DNA from: JAGQVA01 sp041391725
GTDB lineage: Bacteria > Bacteroidota > Bacteroidia > J057
Reading direction: 5' to 3'
Length of the DNA: 64,000 bases
Assembly (NCBI GenBank): GCA_041391725.1
Contig: JAWKNL010000031.1
Span: 3,048-67,047, forward strand
Shown here in pieces: positions 6,269 to 14,833 of the stretch. The position numbers and the translations under genes were made by a program. The notes under the pieces are model-generated. The model saw only the letters and a program-made list of their open reading frames with translations, had not been told where the DNA came from and made no database searches. Positions within the stretch are counted from its first letter, which is position 1; each line of letters starts with the position of its first letter.

Positions 6269-6616
6269 AAATCAGTAGTTAGTGGTAGTTACGATGGGTA
6301 GAAAGAACGAAATGTGTTTGTTGCCCATAAAAGGTTCAAAGTTAACAATATAATTAACATTTTCCAAATCATTTCAGAAGAAATCTGAACAGATGTTATT
6401 GCATTATTAAGCCCAAAACCTTTCTACTGGACAATCGATTTCCATCTGAAGTATTCGGGAAATTTTGCTTGTTCATTTATAAATGAACAAGCAGGGCAAA
6501 AATTCTATTTTACATTTTTCTCACTGCATATGGATATTTCATGATCTTTTTTAAATTACTTGATTTTTCCTTAGAAGTATCAATCAAATAATCAGGTTCT
6601 TTAAAAATATATCAAT
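6269..6616. promoter_or_regulatory. Divergent intergenic region with 26-bp perfect palindrome (6467-6492)
   Basis: 348 bp between the leftward HigA-type regulator and the rightward HSP90 gene, with no convincing ORF. It contains a perfect 26-bp palindrome at 6467-6492 (half-site GCTTGTTCATTTA), and a smaller one, TTCAGA-N5-TCTGAA, at 6373-6389. A symmetric 26-mer about 125 bp upstream of the HSP90 start is a strong operator candidate, possibly for the neighbouring helix-turn-helix protein. A cruciform or RNA hairpin is the alternative. Confidence 0.6.
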
Positions 6617-8341
6617 ATGAAACAAGAAAATTTTCAGGTCAATCTCGAAGGTCTGATTCAACTGTTGTCAGGCCATCTTTACAAAAGTGAAGATGTGTTT
6701 ATCCGCGAATTGTTGCAAAATGCAACAGACGCCATCAGCATGCGGGAGCAGATTAATCCGGGTTTCAGGGGAAGTATAGAGGTGGAACTGATCTTTGAAA
6801 ACGAAGAACCCGCGCATCTTGTTTTTACAGACAACGGTATCGGTCTTACCGAGGATGAGGTTCACCGGTTTTTGTCAACCATAGGCTCCAGTATAAAATC
6901 TCAGCAAACCCAAAGCTATGACTATATCGGGCAGTTTGGTATCGGTATCCTCTCCTGTTTTATCGTTACAGAAGAGGTTGTGATGGTCACGCGTTCGGCC
7001 AAAGGCGGGCCGGCTCTGGAATGGCGGGGCAGGGCTGATGGTTCATATACCATACGAAAACTGGAATCCGATCTCAGCATTGGGACAAGAGTATTTATCG
7101 GAGCCAGAGAAAAAATGAAGCAATATTTTGAGCCGGAATTTATGACTGAAAAAATCCGGCATTACGGCAATTATCTCCAGTTCCCTATCCTGCTGATCAA
7201 AGATGACCTCATAAGGCAGGTGAATACCGCTTTTTTCCCCTGGGAGCGCTATTACGACGATGCTGAAGAGCAAAGAGCGGCCTGGCTTCAATATGGAAAC
7301 ACCGGACAACAATACGATTTTCTGGATGTAATTCCGGTAAACTTGCATGAAGGAAAAACCAAAGGATTGATTTTTGTAGATTCAAGAACCAGGTACAACG
7401 CCAAAGAAAGGCATCATATCTATATCAAACGCATGCTGCTGAGCCATGAAATCGGGGGAATATTGCCACAATGGGCAAGTTTTTTTCAATGTGTGCTCAA
7501 TACCGAAGAACTCCGCCCCATGGCGTCAAGGGATCAACTGATGGAAGACGATAACCTGTACAGGATACGAAAAGCATTGGGCATTGAGTTGAAAAACTAT
7601 TTGCTCAACCTGGCCAGAACAAATGCCCCGCAGTTGTTAACCATGATACAATACTACAGCAGTGCATTTTACCATGTGGCGACCCTCGACGATGAGTTTT
7701 GCGAATTTATTCTGCCCCATCTCCTTTTCAATACTACCGAAGGGATCATGCCACTGGGAAAGTTTGTTGAGCATGCAGGAATTCTTCGCTATACAGAAAA
7801 TAATGGTGAATTTGACCGGATAAAAGGCCTGGGGCTCAATTTATCACTCCCGGTACTCGATGCAGTGGGATCAGAAACGGGTACGCTGATCGAAAAATAT
7901 AAGAAATTTTTCCCCAATCAAAAATACCAGAAAGTAACCCTGAGCACTTATCTGGAGGCGCTGGCTCCACCTTCCCCGGAAATGGAAACGAAGTGCAAGG
8001 AACTGGTCCGGCAATCTGCACATATTTTGTATCAATTTCGCTGTACCATAGGGTTGCGATCCTTTGAACCCAAAGAACTTCCGTTTTTGTTTACGCGTGC
8101 ATCGGTACAGGATCGCCATTTTCGCAGACAAGATCCGGAAAAGCTATTGTATTTTAACACCGAAAGCCAATTTGTGCGAAGGCTGGCAGAATGTAAAGAC
8201 CCTCAGCTCCTTGATTCGCTAATCCGGCTTATATATGTTCAGGCCTCATTTAACGCAAGAGAAGCCCCCTCCCGCGAAATCACACGTCTGCTGGAAAGAA
8301 GTCTCAACGAGTTACTGGACATGGGAACCAAAACCGGCTGA
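6617..8341 (+). CDS. HSP90/HtpG-family ATPase, divergent
   Basis: 574 residues, somewhat shorter than typical HtpG. The N-terminal GHKL ATPase is intact: FIRELLQNATDAIS (helix with the Mg-binding Asn, ~28-41), FTDNGIGL (~70) and YIGQFGIGILSCF (~102-114). The middle domain follows, while the C-terminal third is poorly conserved. It groups better with the small 'HSP90 family protein' branch than with canonical HtpG. It is transcribed alone, with a 348-bp regulatory region in front and a convergent neighbour 3 bp behind. A chaperone role is expected; clients are unknown. Confidence 0.85.
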   Translation: MKQENFQVNLEGLIQLLSGHLYKSEDVFIRELLQNATDAISMREQINPGFRGSIEVELIFENEEPAHLVFTDNGIGLTEDEVHRFLSTIGSSIKSQQTQSYDYIGQFGIGILSCFIVTEEVVMVTRSAKGGPALEWRGRADGSYTIRKLESDLSIGTRVFIGAREKMKQYFEPEFMTEKIRHYGNYLQFPILLIKDDLIRQVNTAFFPWERYYDDAEEQRAAWLQYGNTGQQYDFLDVIPVNLHEGKTKGLIFVDSRTRYNAKERHHIYIKRMLLSHEIGGILPQWASFFQCVLNTEELRPMASRDQLMEDDNLYRIRKALGIELKNYLLNLARTNAPQLLTMIQYYSSAFYHVATLDDEFCEFILPHLLFNTTEGIMPLGKFVEHAGILRYTENNGEFDRIKGLGLNLSLPVLDAVGSETGTLIEKYKKFFPNQKYQKVTLSTYLEALAPPSPEMETKCKELVRQSAHILYQFRCTIGLRSFEPKELPFLFTRASVQDRHFRRQDPEKLLYFNTESQFVRRLAECKDPQLLDSLIRLIYVQASFNAREAPSREITRLLERSLNELLDMGTKTG

Positions 8342-8344
8342 CCC

Positions 8345-9319
8345 TCACCGCCACCACTCCATGACCGAATCGTAGATGCCCATCATGACATCCCAAAACT
8401 GGTTTTGAAGGGGGATGCTGTATTTTATGTCGGGTAGTCCGGCAAAATTGCCGCCGGCAAGGTCAAGCAGTTCCCGCTCCCAGGTTGCGGGAGCCGGTGC
8501 GTCTTCGAGCAGATGGATATCTGCCTCCACTTTGTTTTTGATTTCGGGAAAGGGATTGCCAACAACCGTAATCTGAGTAGCACCCATGCCCTCTCCTTCA
8601 TTGGCGGCCTGAGATACCAGGCGCAGCTTTTCATTGAAAGAACCTCCTTCAAACCGCACGCCTTCGGCGTATTTGACCTTGGGCCCGTTCCACTCATCTT
8701 CGGCGACAAAATTGCGCACGACCACGTGTTTTACACCGTGTCCGATATTGATGGGGCCTTCGCCATTGTGCTCAGAACTGCAATCTGCGAGCAGAATTTC
8801 GCTGCCGGAGGTGATGTCAAACGCCTGTTCGCCCCGTGAGCGCACCGACCGGCAATTGATAAAGGCGATTTTATTGCCGGCAGGGCCGAAAACCGAATTG
8901 TGGCAAGTGATATTGTCGATTCCACAGGCAGATACATGGGCGTTTTTTACGACGATATCGTGGGCAAAACCAGTGATTTTAATGCCGTTGTGATGTGCAC
9001 TATCGACTCTTATGCCATCGATCACGACATGATGGGCGTAGTTGTAAATCTGTAGTCCGTTGGAATGCGAGCCGGAGAGATGAAATCCTTTGATTTTGAC
9101 ATAACTCGCACCATTGATTTCCATTCCGGGCGCTTTTACCCCGTCTCCGACAATCGTGATCCATTTTTCGGGCGTCCCCTGAAAAGCGATTTCGATTTTA
9201 TCGAAGTATTCACCGGGAGCGATTACCACGACCTCACCCGGCTGGGGCGGTTTGGAGGGTAGTTGGGCAAATATATTTACTACCGGAAGGAACCAGAAAA
9301 GGAAAAGAAAATATCGCAT
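8345..9319 (-). CDS. Secreted right-handed beta-helix protein
   Basis: 324 residues with a Sec signal peptide (hydrophobic core FLFLFWFLPVVNIFAQ). The body is a run of ~22-residue rungs with repeating patterns such as VKIKGFHLSGSHSNGLQI, HVVIDGIRVDSAHHNGIKIT and DIVVKNAHVSACGIDNI, typical of pectate-lyase-like parallel beta-helices. Such proteins are usually polysaccharide lyases, hydrolases or surface proteins. No catalytic set could be identified, so it may be a binding or structural protein. It converges with the HSP90 gene. Confidence 0.75.
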   Translation of the reverse strand: MRYFLFLFWFLPVVNIFAQLPSKPPQPGEVVVIAPGEYFDKIEIAFQGTPEKWITIVGDGVKAPGMEINGASYVKIKGFHLSGSHSNGLQIYNYAHHVVIDGIRVDSAHHNGIKITGFAHDIVVKNAHVSACGIDNITCHNSVFGPAGNKIAFINCRSVRSRGEQAFDITSGSEILLADCSSEHNGEGPINIGHGVKHVVVRNFVAEDEWNGPKVKYAEGVRFEGGSFNEKLRLVSQAANEGEGMGATQITVVGNPFPEIKNKVEADIHLLEDAPAPATWERELLDLAGGNFAGLPDIKYSIPLQNQFWDVMMGIYDSVMEWWR

Positions 9320-9381
9320 GCGCCTCGGGTTACTTATTTACAGGGATAAACGGATTTTAGCTGCCCAAAGATGCAGATTTT

Positions 9382-10635
9382 TCAGCGAATGGTTGCAGGA
9401 AGTGAGCGATTTCCCCATAATATCAACCCAATCCCTAAAGGAATACAGACAGAAACACCTAAAATCCATCCATAATATCCGGGAATAAACCCCTTCGCCG
9501 CCCAAAGCAGACCGCCCTGTGCAAAAAGGAGGATTTCGCTGCCCGCAAACCCCGCCAAAAGCAGTAGCACTCCCGCAAAGGCTCCCCTGCCCCGTAGTAC
9601 CCTTATGTCAGTGAAGCTGGCATAACCCAACAGAAAGTATGATACAACGCCCAGATTGATCAGGTGGATAAATCCGATGACAAAATTGCGGATGACAACG
9701 GAAACTCCTGCGACGGCAGGCACAACCAACAGCGCCTGAATTGCGATTTTGAGGAACAGGCTCCCGAGCGCGGCAATCATCAGCATCTTTTCCGCCTGAG
9801 AAAGTTTTTCGCTGATCCGCTTCCAATGCTGCATCAGTACCTGATACCCGGTGATCAGCGCCATAAACTGAGCCATTACCCCGAAACCATTGGTCCACAA
9901 CATGACCGGCGAAGGAAAAAGCCATTGGAGAATCAAAAAGAAGGAAAACACACTTCCGGCAATCAGCAACCCGGTCACAACCCACAGCCTGCGGTCAGTC
10001 TGCGTTATACCGGCAACTTCACCCGACCTGAAAAACAGCGCCAGAATCGCAAAAATAAACCATCCATTGAACTGAAAATGCAGGTAAAACTGAACCGCCA
10101 GATGATACCACACCGACCCGTTGAGTTTCATCGCCATGACAGGCCCCATACCCCAAAGCCCCAGCGATGAAAACAACATAAAACCCAGGGCGATCAGCGC
10201 GAGAGAAACTGAAAAATTTTTAGTCCGGCTTTGAGTCTGTCTGACATCCCGCCAGAACCGGAAAGCAAAAATATAGGAACAAATTACGTGGATCGTGGAA
10301 AGCACAATCGAAACCGGCCCATACCCTTCGATAGGAAAGGAAAAAAACATTCCCCATACAGAAACCTGCGTAATGATAAAAAGCCGGTGGTAGGCACGTA
10401 TTTTTTCAGGCAGAAAAGTGCAGACAAAAGCAGTAAACAACGCCTGATAAATCCACCCCAGCATAGCCACATGTGAATGACCATGCATCACATTGCGGAA
10501 AGAAAGCACCGTAAGTCCGTTGACAAACGCATACCGGAGAATTGCCCCCAGCAGGGCAGCCAGCAAAAAATTGAATTGGGCTATCATCATCCAGCGATAG
10601 CCCGTTTCTTTATTTTGGAGAATTTTCTGCATCAT
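9382..10635 (-). CDS. Haem-copper-oxidase subunit I-like membrane protein of the nos locus
   Basis: About 417 residues with around twelve predicted membrane helices. Conserved-looking histidine motifs are MHGHSHVAMLGW (second helix), QFYLHFQFNGW and VIGFIHLINLG, echoing haem-ligating helices of NorB/CcoN-type proteins. The full Cu-B histidine set is not evident. The start is taken at the tandem ATGs near 10635, overlapping the 3' end of the cytochrome c gene by 26 bp; an ATG at 10590 is the alternative. Position after a cytochrome c and opposite nosZ suggests a quinol- or cytochrome-linked electron carrier for N2O respiration. That role is inference. Confidence 0.65.
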   Translation of the reverse strand: MMQKILQNKETGYRWMMIAQFNFLLAALLGAILRYAFVNGLTVLSFRNVMHGHSHVAMLGWIYQALFTAFVCTFLPEKIRAYHRLFIITQVSVWGMFFSFPIEGYGPVSIVLSTIHVICSYIFAFRFWRDVRQTQSRTKNFSVSLALIALGFMLFSSLGLWGMGPVMAMKLNGSVWYHLAVQFYLHFQFNGWFIFAILALFFRSGEVAGITQTDRRLWVVTGLLIAGSVFSFFLILQWLFPSPVMLWTNGFGVMAQFMALITGYQVLMQHWKRISEKLSQAEKMLMIAALGSLFLKIAIQALLVVPAVAGVSVVIRNFVIGFIHLINLGVVSYFLLGYASFTDIRVLRGRGAFAGVLLLLAGFAGSEILLFAQGGLLWAAKGFIPGYYGWILGVSVCIPLGIGLILWGNRSLPATIR

Positions 10636-11083
10636 TGGCAAACATAAACTCCAGCACGTCGCGTGCATCCTCCATCGAGAGATTCTGATTAGGCATTTGT
10701 ACCAGACATTCTTTCAGGAGCGCCTTAGCTTCGGCATCCTTTTGCAGCATTTCTTCTACATTCAGGGTCATATTCATGATCCATTCAGGTTTGCGGCGGG
10801 AGGTAATACCAGCCCATCCCGGCCCAACGACACGCTGGTTGTTGAGTTTGTGGCAGGCAGCGCATTTGACTTCATAAATTGATTTGCCACGCCCTACCAT
10901 AGCTTCATCGAGCGGATTGTTGAGTTCGACATGAGTTACAGAACCTACGCCTTTGCCATCGTCGGCAGGGGTCTCCGTTTTCTTGATGAGGTCGGGCTTT
11001 TGAGATTCAGAAGAAGCCGAGTCTCCACCACCGCAAGCAGTCATCCAGACTGCTGTAATACATACAAAAAGTAATTTTTTCAT
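10610..11083 (-). CDS. Lipoprotein monohaem cytochrome c
   Basis: 157 residues. The signal peptide ends in a lipobox with Cys17 (WMTACGGG), followed by a low-complexity linker and a class I cytochrome c domain: haem motif CAACH at 74-78, the GPGWAGI loop, and methionines near MPNQNLS as candidate distal ligand. It is a membrane-anchored periplasmic electron carrier. It overlaps the haem-copper-oxidase-like gene and lies 43 bp downstream of the Rrf2 gene, forming a unit divergent from nosZ. It is a likely electron donor to the reductase. Confidence 0.85.
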   Translation of the reverse strand: MKKLLFVCITAVWMTACGGGDSASSESQKPDLIKKTETPADDGKGVGSVTHVELNNPLDEAMVGRGKSIYEVKCAACHKLNNQRVVGPGWAGITSRRKPEWIMNMTLNVEEMLQKDAEAKALLKECLVQMPNQNLSMEDARDVLEFMFANDAENSPK

Positions 11084-11126
11084 GATTCAGATAAGTTGAT
11101 AGCAGATATATGCAGCGATATGTGTT

Positions 11127-11552
11127 TTACAATTTGATATTTTCTCTGTTAATCCGCAAGGCAAGTTCCCTTACCGTCTGATGCGCCAGTTGATACCGCA
11201 AGCCTTCTCGATACGCAAATGCCTGTACATGCAGCGGGCAGGGATTGGCAGAGGAGCAGGTAGTAAACCCCAGCACGCAGCCATGCATCGCCTCCGGGCC
11301 ATCGATGCATTCGACAATGCGTTCGAGGGTAACATTCTGATTATCCTCACTGAGAAAAAAGCCGCCGCCCGGCCCTTTTACCGAAGAAATCAACCCCTTC
11401 CGCGAAAGATCCTGGAGGATTTTTGCCAGAAAAGGCGCAGGAATATTGAGTGCCTCTCCCAGGGCTTTGGCACCAATCCTTTCACCTTCAGACAATCGGG
11501 TAGCAAGGTAGAGAACCGCGCGAATAGCGTATTTACAAGATTGTGAAAACAT
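11127..11552 (-). CDS. Rrf2-family Fe-S transcriptional regulator
   Basis: 141 residues. A winged helix-turn-helix occupies residues ~1-65 (SCKYAIRAVLYLA, then FLAKILQDLSRKGLISSVKG). The cluster-binding segment has Cys92-x6-Cys99-x5-Cys105-x2-His108, the layout of NsrR-like Rrf2 regulators that hold an iron-sulfur cluster and sense NO or redox state. It diverges from nosZ with 282 bp between them, so control of both directions is plausible. I do not assign nsrR because cysteine spacing alone does not separate the subfamilies. Confidence 0.88.
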   Translation of the reverse strand: MFSQSCKYAIRAVLYLATRLSEGERIGAKALGEALNIPAPFLAKILQDLSRKGLISSVKGPGGGFFLSEDNQNVTLERIVECIDGPEAMHGCVLGFTTCSSANPCPLHVQAFAYREGLRYQLAHQTVRELALRINRENIKL

Positions 11553-11834
11553 ACCTTATTTTGAGACAGCAAGAAAAGATTTTTACAAATAAAAGACAAC
11601 ACAATCTTTTAATTAATTCAAGCGAACAGAAAATACTTGTAACCCTTTCAAAAAAAACGATTACAAATAGAGCCAAATACAGCATATTAGCCAATAATTT
11701 TTAAATCATTGTGAAAAATGATTTTCGTCATTTTCTATTATTTCGTAGGAATATTGTTTTGAATAAAAGATAAAAAGGTTTTTTATTCTCGCAATCCCTT
11801 TGCTTCCATTTTACTCAATAACTATCCATATTTT
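11553..11834. promoter_or_regulatory. nos control region with Crp/FNR-size inverted repeat
   Basis: 282 bp between the Rrf2 gene and nosZ. A perfect interrupted palindrome AAATCATT-GTGAAA-AATGATTT lies at 11703-11724. Its right half is reused in a second smaller one, AATGA-N6-TCATT (11717-11732). The size and symmetry suit a Crp/FNR-type or Rrf2 dimer about 110 bp upstream of nosZ. A looser pair TTGTAA...TTACAA lies near 11638-11670. Which factor binds is not determined. Confidence 0.55.
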
Positions 11835-13817
11835 ATGAAAAAGAGAACTTATCTACCACCGCTCACGGCCCTTTTGCTGGCATTTGCCGGCATTGCATTT
11901 ATTACGGGCTGTAGCAATCCGGGAAGCAACAATCAGACGGGCGTTTTGTCCGGTGATGCAGCCACTGCTGTATATGTTGCGCCGGGGCAGCTTGACGAGT
12001 ATTATGCCTTTATGTCGGGAGGCTTTAGTGGCCAGATTTCCGTTCACGGGCTTCCGTCGGGCCGGTTGCTGAAAATTATTCCGGTTTTTTCGGTTGATGC
12101 AGAAAAGGGGTATGGATTCAATGAAGAGACCAAACCCATGCTCCACACATCTCACGGATTTGTGCCCTGGGATGACAGTCACCACCCCGAACTTTCCCAG
12201 ACCAATGGAGAAACCGACGGGCGATGGATATTCATAAATGGCAACAACACGCCGCGTGTTGCGAGAGTCGATCTCAGCGTATTTGAAACCGCCGAGATCA
12301 TCGAGATTCCCAATAGCGGTGGCAACCACAGTTCGCCCTTTACCACAGAAAACACCGAATATGTCGTTGCAGGAACGCGGTTTAGTGTACCTTATCCACA
12401 AAAAGATGTAGCGATCAATTCTTACGCAGAAAACTTTAAAGGAACGCTCACCTTTATCAAAGTTGCCGAAGACGGTCGTATGAATATTGCTTTCCAGGTA
12501 TTGTTGCCTGCATTTGACTACGACCTCGCTCACTCCGGCAAAGGAAAATCACATGGCTGGACTTTTTTCACCTCCTACAATACCGAACAAAAGAACACCC
12601 TGCTGGAAGTTGCTGCCTCTCAAAACGACAAAGATTTTATTGCAGCGGTGAACTGGAAAAAAGCCGAAGAGTACCTGGCTCAGGGTAAAGCCCACGAAAT
12701 ACCGGCCAACTATGCCCACAACGTGTATGATGACAAAACCCATAGCGCTACTTCGACCATGGAAAAATCGGTCAAGGTGCTTATTCCTTCTGAATGCCCG
12801 GGGCTGGTATATTTCCTTCCTACGCCAAAATCGCCTCACGGCGTGGACGTTGACCCTACGGGTGAATATATCGTAGGCAACGGAAAACTTTCTGCCGACC
12901 TTACGGTACACTCTTTCACCAAAATGCAGGCTGCCATTGAAAACAAGGCATTTGAGAAGGAAATCGAAGGGATTCCTGTACTAAAATTTGAAGAAGTAGT
13001 TGGCGGCGTAGTCAAAGAGCCTGGCCTCGGCCCATTGCACACGGAGTTTGACAACAATGGCAATGCATACACGACATTTTTCATCTCCTCCGAAATTGTC
13101 AAATGGAAAGTCGGAACATGGGAAGTGCTGGACCGCGCACCTTGTTATTATTCCGTCGGCCACCTGATGATCCCCGGCGGTGACTCCCGCAAACCACAGG
13201 GGAAATATATGGTTGCGCTCAACAAAATTACCAAGGACAGATATTTGCCAACCGGCCCTGAGCTTGCCCAGGCAGCACAGTTGTATGACATCTCCGGTGA
13301 TAAAATCAAGCTACTGCTCGACTTCCCCACGATGGGAGAACCCCACTATGCACAAGGCATTTCTGCTGACAGAGTAGCCCCCAAATCGCGCAAAATCTTT
13401 CCGTTGGAAGAAAACCAGCACCCCTATCGCGCAATGGGCGAAAAAGACACAAAGGTCACCCGCGATGGCAACAACGTGCACATCTATATGACCACCATCC
13501 GATCTCACTTTTCACCCGACAATATTGAAGGCGTAAAAGTAGGGGACAAGGTCTTTTTCCATGTCACCAATCTGGAACAGGACTTTGATGTGCCCCACGG
13601 ATTTGCCGTCATGGGCGCAAACAATGCCGAACTGCTGATCATGCCCGGCCAGACAGAAACCCTGCTGTGGGAGCCCAAACAAGAGGGAGTATTTCCTTTT
13701 TACTGTTCCGATTTTTGCTCCGCGCTCCACCAGGAGATGCAGGGTTATATACGCATTTCACCGGCGGGCTCCAATACCGAGCTGAAATGGGGTTTAGGCG
13801 AAGAATCTGATATCTAG
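11835..13817 (+). CDS. nosZ: Nitrous oxide reductase, clade II (Sec/lipoprotein type)
   Basis: 660 residues; reduces N2O to N2 in the periplasm. The leader is a Sec lipoprotein signal with Cys26 (FITGCSNPG) rather than a twin-arginine signal, the mark of clade II enzymes. The beta-propeller carries Cu-Z histidine motifs, for example His71 in VHGLPSGR and His116-His117 in DSHHPELSQTNG, and SPHGVDV further on. The C-terminal cupredoxin domain has the Cu-A set: His588 (PHGFAVM), Cys624, Cys628, His632 and Met635 (CSDFCSALHQEM). It heads a six-gene rightward operon with its maturation factors. Confidence 0.97.
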   Translation: MKKRTYLPPLTALLLAFAGIAFITGCSNPGSNNQTGVLSGDAATAVYVAPGQLDEYYAFMSGGFSGQISVHGLPSGRLLKIIPVFSVDAEKGYGFNEETKPMLHTSHGFVPWDDSHHPELSQTNGETDGRWIFINGNNTPRVARVDLSVFETAEIIEIPNSGGNHSSPFTTENTEYVVAGTRFSVPYPQKDVAINSYAENFKGTLTFIKVAEDGRMNIAFQVLLPAFDYDLAHSGKGKSHGWTFFTSYNTEQKNTLLEVAASQNDKDFIAAVNWKKAEEYLAQGKAHEIPANYAHNVYDDKTHSATSTMEKSVKVLIPSECPGLVYFLPTPKSPHGVDVDPTGEYIVGNGKLSADLTVHSFTKMQAAIENKAFEKEIEGIPVLKFEEVVGGVVKEPGLGPLHTEFDNNGNAYTTFFISSEIVKWKVGTWEVLDRAPCYYSVGHLMIPGGDSRKPQGKYMVALNKITKDRYLPTGPELAQAAQLYDISGDKIKLLLDFPTMGEPHYAQGISADRVAPKSRKIFPLEENQHPYRAMGEKDTKVTRDGNNVHIYMTTIRSHFSPDNIEGVKVGDKVFFHVTNLEQDFDVPHGFAVMGANNAELLIMPGQTETLLWEPKQEGVFPFYCSDFCSALHQEMQGYIRISPAGSNTELKWGLGEESDI

Positions 13818-13822
13818 TTTCC

Positions 13823-14407
13823 ATGAAAAATTTACCGAGAATATTTATGATCCTGGCGGCGCTGAGTCTGACTACGCTGTTTGTTTTCCCTATGTGGAGG
13901 ATCACCCTTATTGCACCGCAATATCCCACTGGCATTACCATGTATATATGGATCAACAAGCTGGGGGGCGATAGTCCGGGCACATTGCAGAATGTCAACA
14001 TCCTCAACCACTATGTAGGGATGAAAAAAATCGAACCGGATTCCATTCCGGAGTTGAAATACTTTCCCTGGGTAGTAGGAGGCCTGATCGCCCTGGCCCT
14101 GGTGGCAGCGGCAGTAAACCGCAGGTGGGTGTTTTTGTCCTGGGCAGTGATTTTTGTTTTGCTTGCAATAGCGGGGATTTACGATTTCTACTTGTGGGAA
14201 TACGACTACGGGCACAGCCTCGATGCCACTGCCCCGATCAAAATTCCCGGTGCGTCGTTTCAGCCGCCACTGCTGGGCACCAAACAAATCATCAACTTCA
14301 CCGCACAGTCCTATCCACATACCAGTGGATGGCTGGCCGGGCTGTCGGTGATTTTTGCGGGCCTGGCATGGTGGCTGAAATCTAAAATCTCAAACCATGA
14401 AATATAA
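13823..14407 (+). CDS. nos-operon conserved membrane protein
   Basis: 194 residues with membrane segments at ~5-27, ~82-102, ~105-125 and ~168-187, and a periplasmic loop containing YPTGITMYIWINKLGG. It starts 5 bp after nosZ and overlaps nosL by 11 bp. Small membrane proteins occupy this slot in Bacteroidota nos operons, but I know of no established function. Involvement in copper handling or NosZ maturation is a guess from position. Confidence 0.6.
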   Translation: MKNLPRIFMILAALSLTTLFVFPMWRITLIAPQYPTGITMYIWINKLGGDSPGTLQNVNILNHYVGMKKIEPDSIPELKYFPWVVGGLIALALVAAAVNRRWVFLSWAVIFVLLAIAGIYDFYLWEYDYGHSLDATAPIKIPGASFQPPLLGTKQIINFTAQSYPHTSGWLAGLSVIFAGLAWWLKSKISNHEI

Positions 14408-14831
14408 TTTCCTTTGGGGGTGGATGGTGCTTTGGATGGCATGTTCCCCCGAGCCAAAACAAATCCAGTATGGGATGGATGCTTGTCATTATTGCAAAAT
14501 GACCATTATGGACAATCAGCACGCATCTCAGTTGGTAACAGAAAAAGGCAGGGCATATCTTTTTGATGCTATAGAATGTATGATTGGCTATCAGCAGATT
14601 CAGAAAGAAGACTTTGCCTTTGTCCTGGTGTCTGATTATGCCAATCCGGGAACCCTTATTTCCGCAGCGTCCGGTACTTTTCTGATTTCGCCTGCGGTTT
14701 CGAGTCCGATGGGCGCCAATCTATCGGCATTTTCCCAGGCGTCAGATGCGCTTGAAATCAAAACCCGGCTTGGCGGCGAAATCTATACCTGGGATGAAAT
14801 ATTCGCCCGGATCACCCAAACCCATCACTAA
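14397..14831 (+). CDS. nosL: NosL copper-binding lipoprotein
   Basis: 144 residues. The lipoprotein signal has Cys16 (LWMACSPEP), and the Cu(I)-binding motif is C30-H-Y-C33-K-M35 (MDACHYCKMTIMD). The C-terminal part (GRAYLFDAIECMIGY and FLISPAVSSPMGANLSAF) follows the NosL fold. NosL delivers copper for assembly of the Cu-Z site with the NosDFY complex. The gene overlaps its upstream neighbour by 11 bp and precedes nosD by 2 bp. Confidence 0.93.
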   Translation: MKYNFLWGWMVLWMACSPEPKQIQYGMDACHYCKMTIMDNQHASQLVTEKGRAYLFDAIECMIGYQQIQKEDFAFVLVSDYANPGTLISAASGTFLISPAVSSPMGANLSAFSQASDALEIKTRLGGEIYTWDEIFARITQTHH

Positions 14832-14833
14832 TT

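Noticed and set aside
5744..6301. 185-codon rightward ORF over the HigA gene and hairpin
   Set aside because: It is antisense to a clear helix-turn-helix protein and runs through the terminator stem-loop.
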